Positions 1-7,141 of a stretch of DNA of 24,602 bases are shown here, piece after piece (position 1 is the first letter of the stretch; each line of letters opens with the position of its first letter). Under the pieces are notes generated by a model. The model ran no database searches. It was not told the DNA's origin and saw nothing but the letters and a program-made list of their open reading frames with translations. Both the position numbers and the translations under genes were made by a program. This stretch comes from JAYGED01 sp046582565 (GTDB lineage: Bacteria > Pseudomonadota > Alphaproteobacteria > JAAXGF01): positions 1-24,602 of the forward strand of contig JAYGED010000057.1 in NCBI GenBank assembly GCA_046582565.1, written 5' to 3'.

Positions 1-2
1 TT

Positions 3-266
3 CATGTTGCCATGATGACCAGCCGGCCACGGCTCAACGAAGCCAACGCTCTGAGCCTGGCGGGCAAATTCGGCTTCGATATCGAGCGCCTCAAGGCCGA
101 CATGAAGTCACCGGACATCGAACGCATCCTCGCCGACAATAATGCTCTCGCCGAAAAGCTCGGCATCCAGGGCACGCCGGGCTTCGTTATCGGCGATCAG
201 ATCATCCCCGGCGCCGTCGACCTGCAAACCCTGCTTGAACTCATCGCCGAGGCGCGCCAGAGTTAA
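3..266 (+). CDS. DsbA-family thiol oxidoreductase, C-terminal fragment (5' end outside window)
   Basis: The reading frame is open from the first bases of the window, so the gene begins upstream and only about the last 87 residues are seen. These residues match the end of DsbA/Com1-like periplasmic disulfide oxidoreductases. There is a helical stretch ending the inserted helical domain (around RLNEANALSLAGKFGFD), then the cis-proline loop GTPGFVIGDQIIPGA, then the final helix. The catalytic CXXC would lie upstream and cannot be inspected. The internal ATGs at 12 and 15 fall inside the domain and are unlikely starts. Proteins of this type are normally exported and oxidise cysteine pairs in envelope proteins. 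The family assignment rests mainly on the GTPxFVIG loop and is fairly secure; the specific role is not determined. Confidence 0.8.
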   Translation, partial: HVAMMTSRPRLNEANALSLAGKFGFDIERLKADMKSPDIERILADNNALAEKLGIQGTPGFVIGDQIIPGAVDLQTLLELIAEARQS

Positions 267-276
267 AAAGCCTTTT

Positions 277-380
277 AACCACAGAGACACAGAGGCACAG
301 AGGAGGAAGAGAGAAAAGAAGGATACTTGGCGCTTCGCGCCGAAAATCTTGCTTCCTTCCTTCTCTGTGCCTCTGTGGTT
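277..380. repeat. Imperfect inverted repeat of the dispersed 'ACCACAGAGACACAGAGG' type
   Basis: The left arm starts at 277 (AACCACAGAGACACAGAGGC) and the right arm ends at 380 (CCTCTGTGGTT). The outer 10 bases pair perfectly. The arms then pair with a slip because the left arm carries an extra ACACAG unit. Purine-rich (left) and pyrimidine-rich (right) tracts continue inward. In the centre, 329-333 and 337-341 form GGCGC-TTC-GCGCC, so the whole element can fold as one long hairpin. It fills almost the whole gap between the DsbA-like gene and the next start. From general knowledge, the motif and its spurious peptide readings (NHRDTEAQRR, LCASVSLW) recur in intergenic DNA of many unrelated bacteria. 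Copy number in this genome cannot be seen here. Confidence 0.75.
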
Positions 381-416
381 CATTCCCTTCCTCCCCTCCT
401 ATACAAGGCAACAGCC

Positions 417-1310
417 ATGACAAATCTTCCCGCCGGCGTCTTTTCCCCGGTGCTCACGCCCTTCCACGAGGATCTCACGCCGGACCGCGAGCGTTTTGTC
501 GCTTTGTGCCAGAAGCTGATCGACGAAGGCTGTGACGGGCTGGTGCCCTTCGGCACCACCAGCGAGGCGAACTCGCTGTCGATCGAGGAGCGTGAAGATT
601 TGCTGGAGGCCCTGGTCGAGGGCGGCATGGATGCGGGCGGGCTGATCGTCGGGACAGGCTTGGCGGCCATCCCCGACACGGTGCGTCTGACCCGCCATGC
701 GGTCGGGCTGGGCTGTGCCGGTGTGTTGATGCTGCCGCCGTTCTACTACAAGGGGATGAGCGACGAGGGTCTGTTCGCCGCCTATGCCGAGGTCATCGAG
801 CGGGTCGCCGACGACCGCTTGCGCGTCTATCTCTATCACATCCCCAAGGTGTCGGGCGTCGCCATAACGCCGGGGCTGATCGGTAAGCTTCGCGACGCCT
901 TCCCGGATACGGTCATCGGCATCAAGGACTCCTCGGGCGATTGGGACAACACCCGTATGCTGCTTGAGGATTTCCCCGGCCTTCAGGTTTTTCCGGGCAG
1001 CGAGCTCATCATGCTCGATGCCATGCGCCTCGGCGCCGTGGGCTGCATCACGGCGACCGCCAACGTCAATGCGCAGGGCCTGGCCCGGCTCTATGCCGGT
1101 TGGAAGGAGGAGGGGGCCGAGGCGTTGCAGGAAGCCGCATCCTCCGTGCGCCGCGCGGTGCAATCCCAGGCCATGGTCCCGGCGCTCAAGGCGATCATCG
1201 CCCGGCGCGATGGGGACGACGGCTGGCTCACCCTGCGCCCGCCCTTCGTCGGCCTCGACGAGAGCCAGACAAACGCCCTGTTCGCCGCGCTGGAAGAGGC
1301 TGGATTTTAG
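417..1310 (+). CDS. Dihydrodipicolinate synthase (DapA/NAL) family lyase
   Basis: This 297-residue (beta/alpha)8-barrel aldolase belongs to the DHDPS/N-acetylneuraminate lyase family, close to the usual length of about 290-300. The Schiff-base lysine is in VIGIKDSSGD (K170), the catalytic tyrosine is in YLYHIPK (Y140), and the alpha-keto acid binding loop reads GTTSEAN (residues 46-52) instead of the DapA-type GTTGE. The family condenses or cleaves pyruvate-type substrates. The altered loop, and the lack of lysine-pathway neighbours, suggest a catabolic 2-keto acid aldolase/dehydratase rather than housekeeping DapA; this is inference. ATG at 417 is chosen because the open frame upstream to 327 runs through the inverted repeat and gives non-family sequence. 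No strong Shine-Dalgarno is seen. A hairpin follows the stop. Confidence 0.88.
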   Translation: MTNLPAGVFSPVLTPFHEDLTPDRERFVALCQKLIDEGCDGLVPFGTTSEANSLSIEEREDLLEALVEGGMDAGGLIVGTGLAAIPDTVRLTRHAVGLGCAGVLMLPPFYYKGMSDEGLFAAYAEVIERVADDRLRVYLYHIPKVSGVAITPGLIGKLRDAFPDTVIGIKDSSGDWDNTRMLLEDFPGLQVFPGSELIMLDAMRLGAVGCITATANVNAQGLARLYAGWKEEGAEALQEAASSVRRAVQSQAMVPALKAIIARRDGDDGWLTLRPPFVGLDESQTNALFAALEEAGF

Positions 1311-1311
1311 C

Positions 1312-1333
1312 GCGAAGTCTTCTTGGACTTCGC
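1312..1333 (+). terminator. Possible terminator hairpin after the DapA-like gene
   Basis: An 8-bp perfect stem GCGAAGTC/GACTTCGC with a 6-base loop begins two bases after the TAG stop. There is no clear U-tract after it, so intrinsic termination is only plausible. A second GC-rich hairpin, CCGCCGG/CCGGCGG, lies at 1351-1369. Confidence 0.35.
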
Positions 1334-1379
1334 TAGCCCGCGACCGTGGGCCGCCGGCTTGCCCGGCGGAAGCCCCAGT

Positions 1380-1419
1380 CTTGTGTAGACATGGATTTGC
1401 TTGTGTAGACATAGATTTG
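1380..1419. repeat. Two-copy 20-bp tandem repeat
   Basis: CTTGTGTAGACATGGATTTG at 1380-1399 is followed directly by a second copy at 1400-1419 that differs at one base (ATGG to ATAG). It is not in a gene. It may be a replication-slippage duplication or a paired protein-binding site upstream of the enoyl-CoA hydratase gene. Confidence 0.8.
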
Positions 1420-1551
1420 GGCGAATGAACGCAGGGAGCCTTTGGGCGACCGGATAAACTCTAGCTCACGCTCTCGCCGCCGGGCAAAGGCTTGACGGCC
1501 TTGAAACCCGCCGCTTAAGCTCTCCCCACGCTAATTCTGGAGAGACCTAAA

Positions 1552-2370
1552 ATGTCCTACGAGACCGTCACCTTCGAACGCCGGGGCCCGATCGGCCTGC
1601 TCACGCTGAACCGGCCCGACAAGCTCAATGCCATCAACCAGACCATGGTTGCCGAGATCGGCCAGGCCCTGGACGTCGCCGAGGCCGACGATGACGTGCG
1701 GGTGGTGGTGCTCAACGGTGCCGGCCGCTCGTTCTGCGCCGGCTTCGACCTGGGCCAGCCGGGCTCGGAAAAGAAAAAGGGCGTCTTGGAGTGGCGCCAG
1801 ATCCTGACCGAAGATTTCGATATGATCCTGCGCTTCTGGGAGCTTTCCAAGCCGACCATCTCGGCGGTGCATGGCTATGTCCTGGCCGGCGGCTTCGAAA
1901 TGGCGATTTCCTGCGATGTCACCATATCCGACGAGAGTGCCATGTTCGGCGAGCCCGAGCTCAAGTTCGGCGCCGGCATCGTCGCCCTGGTGCTGCCCTG
2001 GATCACCGGCCCCAAGCAGGCCAAGGAGCTGTTGTTCACCGGCAACGACCGGGTGCCGGCCGATCGCGCCCTGGCGCTCGGCTTGATCAACAAGATCGTG
2101 CCCGACGGCGAGGCCCTGGAGGCGGCCCTGGCCATGGCCCGCGATATGGCGGTGATGGACCCGGCCAAGCTCGCCATGACCAAGCTGTCGATCAATCGCA
2201 CCTACGACCGCATGGGCATGCGCGATGCGCTCCGCGAGGCTCTCGACATGGATGTGCTGATCACCACCCTGGTGACTCCCGAGGGCGAGGAATTCAAGAG
2301 AATAATGCGCGAGGACGGCCTCAAGGCCGCCGTCAAATGGCGCGACAGCCGCTTCGGCGCGGGGGAGTGA
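1552..2370 (+). CDS. Enoyl-CoA hydratase/isomerase family protein
   Basis: This 272-residue crotonase-fold protein of normal length acts on acyl-CoA thioesters, most simply hydrating trans-2-enoyl-CoA in cytoplasmic fatty or aromatic acid beta-oxidation. The oxyanion-hole segments are RSFCAGFDLG (residues 59-68) and AVHGYVLAGGFE (105-116). Glu116 and Glu136 (in FGEPELKFG) sit at the positions of the two catalytic glutamates of rat mitochondrial hydratase, so hydratase chemistry is likely. The C-terminal helix carries the usual EALDMD and EGxxxF region. The start is supported by GGAGAG at 1539-1544, eight bases upstream. A TTGACG at 1492-1497, 17 bases before a weak TTAAGC, could be a promoter. 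It is convergent with the deacetylase gene and only 17 bp from it. The substrate is not readable from sequence. Confidence 0.93.
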   Translation: MSYETVTFERRGPIGLLTLNRPDKLNAINQTMVAEIGQALDVAEADDDVRVVVLNGAGRSFCAGFDLGQPGSEKKKGVLEWRQILTEDFDMILRFWELSKPTISAVHGYVLAGGFEMAISCDVTISDESAMFGEPELKFGAGIVALVLPWITGPKQAKELLFTGNDRVPADRALALGLINKIVPDGEALEAALAMARDMAVMDPAKLAMTKLSINRTYDRMGMRDALREALDMDVLITTLVTPEGEEFKRIMREDGLKAAVKWRDSRFGAGE

Positions 2371-2387
2371 TGCGCTAGTACGAGCGG

Positions 2388-3500
2388 CTAGGCGGCGGCG
2401 ATGGCTGCTTTGCGATCCGCCATGACGGCCTCGATCGCCGCGAGCCCATGGGTGGGATCAACCCGGTAATAATCCAGCGGGTCATTGAGCAGCCTGGGCT
2501 TGCCGAGCACGCCTTCGAGGGTGGCATGAAGGCAGAGGGCGGCGTAGCTAACCTGATAGCCGCCTTCCTGGATCAGGCAGAGCCGCCCGTCCGTATGGCG
2601 CTCGGCGATCTCTCGGGCGATCCCGCCCAGGCGATGAAAACCGTTCATGGTGACGAGCTGGCGGCCGTTGGGGTCGAAGGCGGAGGCGTCCTGGCCGCAG
2701 GCGATAATCAAGGCCTCGGGCTTGAACTCGTCCAGGGCCGGCACGACGATGTCGGTCATGGCGCGTTCGTAGCCGGCGTCCCCGGTCCCCATGGGCAGGG
2801 GGATGTTGATGTTGTAGCCCTTACCGGCGCCGCGCCCGATCTCGTCGGCCTTACCGGTCTGAGGATGATGCGGGCCCCAGGGTCCGCCGTGGTCCATATG
2901 CAGCGAAATGGTCAGCACGTCATCGCGGTCATAGAAGCCTTCCTGGGTTCCGTTGCCGTGATGGACGTACCAGTCGAGGGTCGAGACCCGCGCCTTGCCT
3001 TGGCTGCGCGCCAGCTCGGCGCAAAGGCCGACCTGATTGACGAAACAATAGCCGTCCGCCTGATCGGGCGCTGAATGATGGCCCGGCGGGCGCACCAGGG
3101 CGTAAACCGTATCGCCCTTGCCGTCGAGCATATGCGCCATGGCCGACAGGGCGGTGCCCGCCGAGGCGAGGATAGCGTCCGTCGTTCCGGCTGCGACGAC
3201 CGTCTCCTTGGTATAGCGCTTACCGCCCTCGGCCTCGGCGCTCAGCAGCACATCGATATAGGCCGCGTCGTGAAAGGTGAGGATTTCATCGCGGCTCGCG
3301 TGGCGGCCGTCGTGCCAGCGTAAGGCATCCTTCAGGGGGCCGCGTTTGAGCACCGAGTGCATGTTGCGGATGCGGTCGGCGCCTTCCACATGCTTCTCAT
3401 CGACCGCCAGACAGTCCAGGGACGCGCCGCCGAAGACCCCGTCGTCGAGATTGTGCTTAAGCGCATCTTCATGCCAAAAGACGTCGATCAGCCGTCCCAC
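2388..3500 (-). CDS. Class II histone deacetylase / acetylpolyamine amidohydrolase-like protein with altered zinc site
   Basis: This 370-residue protein has the full arginase/deacetylase fold of the HDAC family. In bacteria such enzymes usually hydrolyse N-acetyl groups from polyamines or other small amines. Visible motifs are RPPGHHSAP (His141, His142), VHHGNGTQ (His180, His181), CGQDASAFDP (Asp271) and EGGY (Tyr315, catalytic tyrosine position). The segment that normally reads DWDVHHGNG is DWYVHHGNG here, so the aspartate that is a zinc ligand in HDAC8 (Asp178) is Tyr178. The codon is TAC, one base from GAC. The start is GTG at 3498-3500, overlapping the end of the upstream aminotransferase by 13 bp, which suggests translational coupling. 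N-terminal sequence GRLIDVFWHE fits the family. Activity is uncertain because of the lost ligand. Confidence 0.9.
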   Translation of the reverse strand: MGRLIDVFWHEDALKHNLDDGVFGGASLDCLAVDEKHVEGADRIRNMHSVLKRGPLKDALRWHDGRHASRDEILTFHDAAYIDVLLSAEAEGGKRYTKETVVAAGTTDAILASAGTALSAMAHMLDGKGDTVYALVRPPGHHSAPDQADGYCFVNQVGLCAELARSQGKARVSTLDWYVHHGNGTQEGFYDRDDVLTISLHMDHGGPWGPHHPQTGKADEIGRGAGKGYNINIPLPMGTGDAGYERAMTDIVVPALDEFKPEALIIACGQDASAFDPNGRQLVTMNGFHRLGGIAREIAERHTDGRLCLIQEGGYQVSYAALCLHATLEGVLGKPRLLNDPLDYYRVDPTHGLAAIEAVMADRKAAIAAA

Positions 3501-4903
3501 AGGCCTTCGCTTTTCAAGTCCGCCATGGTCGCCACGATGCTCTCACGCATGATCCCGACCATGGTGTCGATCTGGGTCTTGGTGATGATCAGGGGCGGCG
3601 AGAAGACGCACATGGAGCCGAACGGCCTGAGGATCAGCCCGCGCTCCTGGCAATGAACGTCGATGCGCTTGCCGACCCCGCCCATGGTCAGCACCATGGC
3701 CTCGTCTAACGGCTCCCCGGTTCCCTTGTCCATGGCCGCCTCGACACAGCCCATGAGATGGCTGCCGCGCACATCGCCGACGATGGCGAGGTCGCGAAGC
3801 TCCTGAAGCTTCTCTTGGAAATAGGGGCCGACCTCCTGGACATGCTCGCAAATCTTCTCGCGCTCCATGATCTCGATGTTCTTGAGCGCCGCCGCGCAGG
3901 ACACCGGATGGGCCGAGTAGGTATAGCCGTTTGAGAAGCTCTGGCCTTTCGAATTCTTGCCCTCAACCTGATCGTACAGACGATCCGAGATGATGGTCGC
4001 GGCGAGCGGCAGGTAGCCCGAGGTCAGGCCCTTGGCGCTGGTGATGATGTCGGGAATGATGTCGAACACCGGCTCGGACGCGAAGAAATGGCCGAGCCGC
4101 CCGAAGCCGGTGACCACCTCGTCGGAGATGTAGATGACGTCGTGCTTATGACACACATCGAGACATTTCTTGTGATAGCCCTTGGGAGGCACCATCATGC
4201 CGCCCGAGGCGAGCACCGGTTCGGCGATGAAGGCGGCCACCTTGTCGGCGCCAACCTCGAGGATCTTGTCCTCAAGCTCCTTGACCTTGGCGGCGCAGAA
4301 ATCCTCGACGCTCTGGCCTTCGGGCCGACGGTAGGGGTTGGGCGACGAGATGTGATGCACCCAGTCAGTGATCATATCCATGTGGTTCTTGTCGCGTTCC
4401 TTGCCGCACAGGGACGCCGCCAGATAGGTCGATCCGTGATAGGCGTCCTGGCGGGTGATGATGTGTTTTTTGTCGGGCCGGCCCAGCATGTTGTTGAAGA
4501 ACTGGACGAAGCGGATCGCCGAATCATTGGCTTCGGAGCCCGAAGTCGACATGAACACGTTGTTCAGGTCGCCCGGAGCCAGCTCGGCGATTTTAGCCGC
4601 CAGATTGGCCGCCGGCGGCGTGCCGAAATAGGTGAAGGGCGAATAATAGGGCATCGCGCGGATCTGCGCCGCCACCGCATCGGCCATCTCGTCGCGGCCA
4701 TAGCCGATCTGCACGCACCACATGCCGCCGGGGCCGTCGATGAACTTGTTGCCGTCGGAATCATAGACATAGATGCCTTCGGCCTCGGCGATAATCATGG
4801 CGCCTTCTTCGCGGCCGGTCTCGAGCGGCTCCCAGGCGTGGACCATATGGCGACGGTCCTTGTTCCACAAGTCTTCCGTGTCGTAGGGGAAGTTCTTTCT
4901 CAT
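3488..4903 (-). CDS. Class III PLP-dependent aminotransferase (omega-aminotransferase type)
   Basis: This 471-residue class III aminotransferase resembles putrescine/spermidine/beta-alanine:pyruvate transaminases. The PLP-binding lysine is in ITSAKGLTSGYLP (Lys291), the cofactor-pairing aspartate is in YISDEVVTGFGR (Asp261), the ring-stacking tyrosine is in DAYHGSTYLA (Tyr155), and the phosphate-binding loop is STSGSEANDSA. Such enzymes move a terminal amino group from amines or omega-amino acids to pyruvate or 2-oxoglutarate in the cytoplasm. It is the first gene of a two-gene - strand unit with the deacetylase-like gene, consistent with degradation of N-acetylated polyamines; this is inference from context. 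It is divergent from the acyl-CoA synthetase gene, sharing a 143-bp intergenic region. Exact substrate specificity cannot be assigned. Confidence 0.92.
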   Translation of the reverse strand: MRKNFPYDTEDLWNKDRRHMVHAWEPLETGREEGAMIIAEAEGIYVYDSDGNKFIDGPGGMWCVQIGYGRDEMADAVAAQIRAMPYYSPFTYFGTPPAANLAAKIAELAPGDLNNVFMSTSGSEANDSAIRFVQFFNNMLGRPDKKHIITRQDAYHGSTYLAASLCGKERDKNHMDMITDWVHHISSPNPYRRPEGQSVEDFCAAKVKELEDKILEVGADKVAAFIAEPVLASGGMMVPPKGYHKKCLDVCHKHDVIYISDEVVTGFGRLGHFFASEPVFDIIPDIITSAKGLTSGYLPLAATIISDRLYDQVEGKNSKGQSFSNGYTYSAHPVSCAAALKNIEIMEREKICEHVQEVGPYFQEKLQELRDLAIVGDVRGSHLMGCVEAAMDKGTGEPLDEAMVLTMGGVGKRIDVHCQERGLILRPFGSMCVFSPPLIITKTQIDTMVGIMRESIVATMADLKSEGLWDG

Positions 4904-4945
4904 GGCTCGACTGACTTTCTGTTCATTCAGGAGGGTGGCAACCTA

Positions 4946-4965
4946 CTCTCGATATTCGATGAGAG
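4946..4965. promoter_or_regulatory. Imperfect dyad in the divergent aminotransferase/acyl-CoA synthetase promoter region
   Basis: CTCTCGATATTCGATGAGAG lies midway between two divergent genes. CTCTC pairs with GAGAG, and the inner TCGATATTCGA is self-complementary around its centre, though the two symmetries are offset. This is a possible operator; no regulator gene is adjacent and no convincing -35/-10 pair was found. Confidence 0.2.
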
Positions 4966-5046
4966 CAAGACGGTGAAATTTCCATGGCGATGGGGGGCGG
5001 GGTCTGTATATCATCGCCCCCGAATCACGGCGAGGAGCCACTGTTT

Positions 5047-7131
5047 ATGACCAGCACCCATCCCCTATCCCCTTTGCTCGCGCCGCGTTCTATCGCCGTT
5101 GTCGGCGCCTCGACTCGCGTGGGCTTTCCTGGCAACACCATCATCCATGAAATCAGGCGCGGCGGATTTTCCGGCGCGCTCTACGCGATCAACCCGAACC
5201 AGGATCAGATTGAGGGCCTTGACTGCTACGCCACAATAGGCGAGTTGCCGGAAACCGTCGATCTCGCCGTCTTGCTGGTCGCCAACCACCGCCTCGAGGC
5301 GCAGCTAGCTGCCGCTATCGACGCCGGTGCCCGCGCCGCGGTGATCTATGCGAGCGGCGCCCTTGAGGGCGATGACGGATTGCTCGACAGGCTCCGCACC
5401 ATGGCTAGCGAGGCGGGCATAGCCATGTGCGGCGGCAACTGCATGGGCTATTATAATTTTGATTCCGGCGCCTGGATCTGCCCCTTTGCGACCCAGGACG
5501 ATAGCGGGCCGGGGCCCGTCGCCTTGATCACCCATTCGGGGTCGGCGTTCTCCTCTCTGCTCAGACTGGGCGCCCGCCTGCGCTACAATTTGGCGATCTC
5601 ATCGGGCCAGGAATTCAGCTCAAGCCTTGCCGATTTTCTCGACTACGCCCTCGATATGCCGACCACCCGCGTGGTCATGCTGTTTGTCGAAACCATACGC
5701 GACCCGCAGGGTTTCCGCGCCGCCCTGGAGAAAGCCCGGGCCCGCGATATCCCCATCGTCGTGCTCAAGGTCGGACGCACCGAGGCCAGCGCACGCTTCG
5801 CCCTCAGCCACTCAGGCGCCATGGTCGGCAGCGACCAGGCCTTTCAGGCGTTATGCGATCAGTATGGGATGATCCGGGTTGATGATCTCGACGAGCTGAT
5901 TGCAACGGTGTCCCTGTTCGCCCTGCCGAAACGCGTAGCCTCGGGCGGCCTGGCGGCGCTCACGGATTCCGGCGGCGAGCGCGAGATGCTGGTCGATCTG
6001 GCCGACGATCTGGCGCTGCCCTTTGCCCAAATTGGCGACGACGCCAAGGCCGCCCTGGCGTCTCATCTCGATTATGGGCTTGAGCCGACCAACCCCTGCG
6101 ACGCCTGGGGGACCATGGATCACTACGAGGAAACCTTTAGCGGTTGCCTTGAAGCCCTGATCGATGATCCGGACAGCGCCATCGCCCTGTTGCTTGCCGA
6201 TCTCGTAGATGGCCGCGTGCTTAGCCAGTCCTATGGCAGAATCTGCCGCGCCCAGGTTAAGCGCACTGCCAAACCTGTCGTCCATGCAACCTGGGTCAGC
6301 CGTCCGCGCTACAACGAGGGGGCGGAGCAATTGATGGCCGATGGCGTGCTGGTGATTGACGGCATCGTCCCAGCCTTGAAGGCGGTTCGTAGTGCTTTCG
6401 CCTACCGCGATTTCCAGGCGCGGGCCGAGCTTGCGCCCCCGGCGCCGCCCGCCGCCGATATCATCGAGAAGTGGCGGGCTAAGCTGGCGCAAGGGACGGT
6501 GCTCGACGAGGCAGAAAGTTTAGCGTTGCTTGCCGATTTCGGCATCCCCTGCACCGCTGTTCAAATCGTCGAGACCCGGGATGAAGCCATGCGCGCCGCC
6601 GAGGCTATGGGCTATCCCCTGGTGCTCAAGACGGCCATGGCGGGAATTCTGCACAAGTCCGACGTGGATGGCGTCAAGCTCGGCCTGGCCGACGCAGGCG
6701 CGGTTATAGAAGCTTATGACGATCTCGCAAGCCGGCTCGGCCCCCGCGTGCTGGCGGCTCCCATGGCCACAGCCGGTGTCGAGATGGCTCTTGGGGTGAC
6801 CATCGACGCCCAATTTGGCCCTTTGGTGATGGTCGCCGCGGGCGGGGTTCTGGTCGAGCTCTTGGCGGATGTTCAGGCCGGCTTGCCGCCGATGGATGCC
6901 GGCGCCGCCGGACGGCTGGTTGACGGCCTGGCTCTGCGCCCGCTGCTGAATGGTCACCGCGGCGCCGCTGCCGCCGACAGGGATGCCCTGGCCGAGACCG
7001 TCGCCCGCTTCTCCCTGCTCGCCGCCGCCCTTGGCGACCATATCGCCGAGATTGACGTCAACCCGCTGATCGCCGGGCCGGACGGCTGCATTGCCGTTGA
7101 CGCCCTAGTGGTTGGCCGCTCGGCTGAGTGA
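5047..7131 (+). CDS. ADP-forming (NDP-forming) acyl-CoA synthetase, fused alpha-beta type
   Basis: This 694-residue single-chain acyl-CoA synthetase converts an organic acid, CoA and ATP to acyl-CoA, ADP and phosphate, reversibly. Order of domains: an N-terminal CoA-binding Rossmann domain (SIAVVGAS near residue 20), a central succinyl-CoA-ligase-like domain containing SHSGAMVGSD with the probable phospho-carrier His255, and a C-terminal ATP-grasp domain (about 476-694; LKTAMAGILHKSDVDGVKLG and IDVNPL). His255 corresponds to the phosphorylated histidine of archaeal Acd enzymes. ATG 5047 is chosen over the longer frame from 4984 because GAGGAG at 5032-5037 precedes it at normal spacing and the family starts just before the Rossmann strand. 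The amidohydrolase start follows ten bases after the stop, so the two are likely co-transcribed. The acid substrate is unknown. Confidence 0.92.
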   Translation: MTSTHPLSPLLAPRSIAVVGASTRVGFPGNTIIHEIRRGGFSGALYAINPNQDQIEGLDCYATIGELPETVDLAVLLVANHRLEAQLAAAIDAGARAAVIYASGALEGDDGLLDRLRTMASEAGIAMCGGNCMGYYNFDSGAWICPFATQDDSGPGPVALITHSGSAFSSLLRLGARLRYNLAISSGQEFSSSLADFLDYALDMPTTRVVMLFVETIRDPQGFRAALEKARARDIPIVVLKVGRTEASARFALSHSGAMVGSDQAFQALCDQYGMIRVDDLDELIATVSLFALPKRVASGGLAALTDSGGEREMLVDLADDLALPFAQIGDDAKAALASHLDYGLEPTNPCDAWGTMDHYEETFSGCLEALIDDPDSAIALLLADLVDGRVLSQSYGRICRAQVKRTAKPVVHATWVSRPRYNEGAEQLMADGVLVIDGIVPALKAVRSAFAYRDFQARAELAPPAPPAADIIEKWRAKLAQGTVLDEAESLALLADFGIPCTAVQIVETRDEAMRAAEAMGYPLVLKTAMAGILHKSDVDGVKLGLADAGAVIEAYDDLASRLGPRVLAAPMATAGVEMALGVTIDAQFGPLVMVAAGGVLVELLADVQAGLPPMDAGAAGRLVDGLALRPLLNGHRGAAAADRDALAETVARFSLLAAALGDHIAEIDVNPLIAGPDGCIAVDALVVGRSAE

Positions 7132-7141
7132 GGATATCGCC

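Noticed and set aside
142..420. Small open frames over the inverted repeat reading NHRDTEAQRRKRE or LCASVSLWLKG
   Set aside because: These peptides are known translation artefacts of the ACCACAGAGACACAGAGG repeat, not proteins.
399..1412. Long open frame (337 codons) on the - strand across the DapA-like gene
   Set aside because: It is antisense to a clear aldolase with catalytic residues, and its product is rich in His, Arg and Gly without domain character; a GC-rich shadow.
4088..5050. 320-codon + strand open frame opposite the aminotransferase
   Set aside because: It is antisense to a conserved PLP enzyme, and the translated product (many His, Val, Asp, no motifs) is typical of a reverse-frame shadow.
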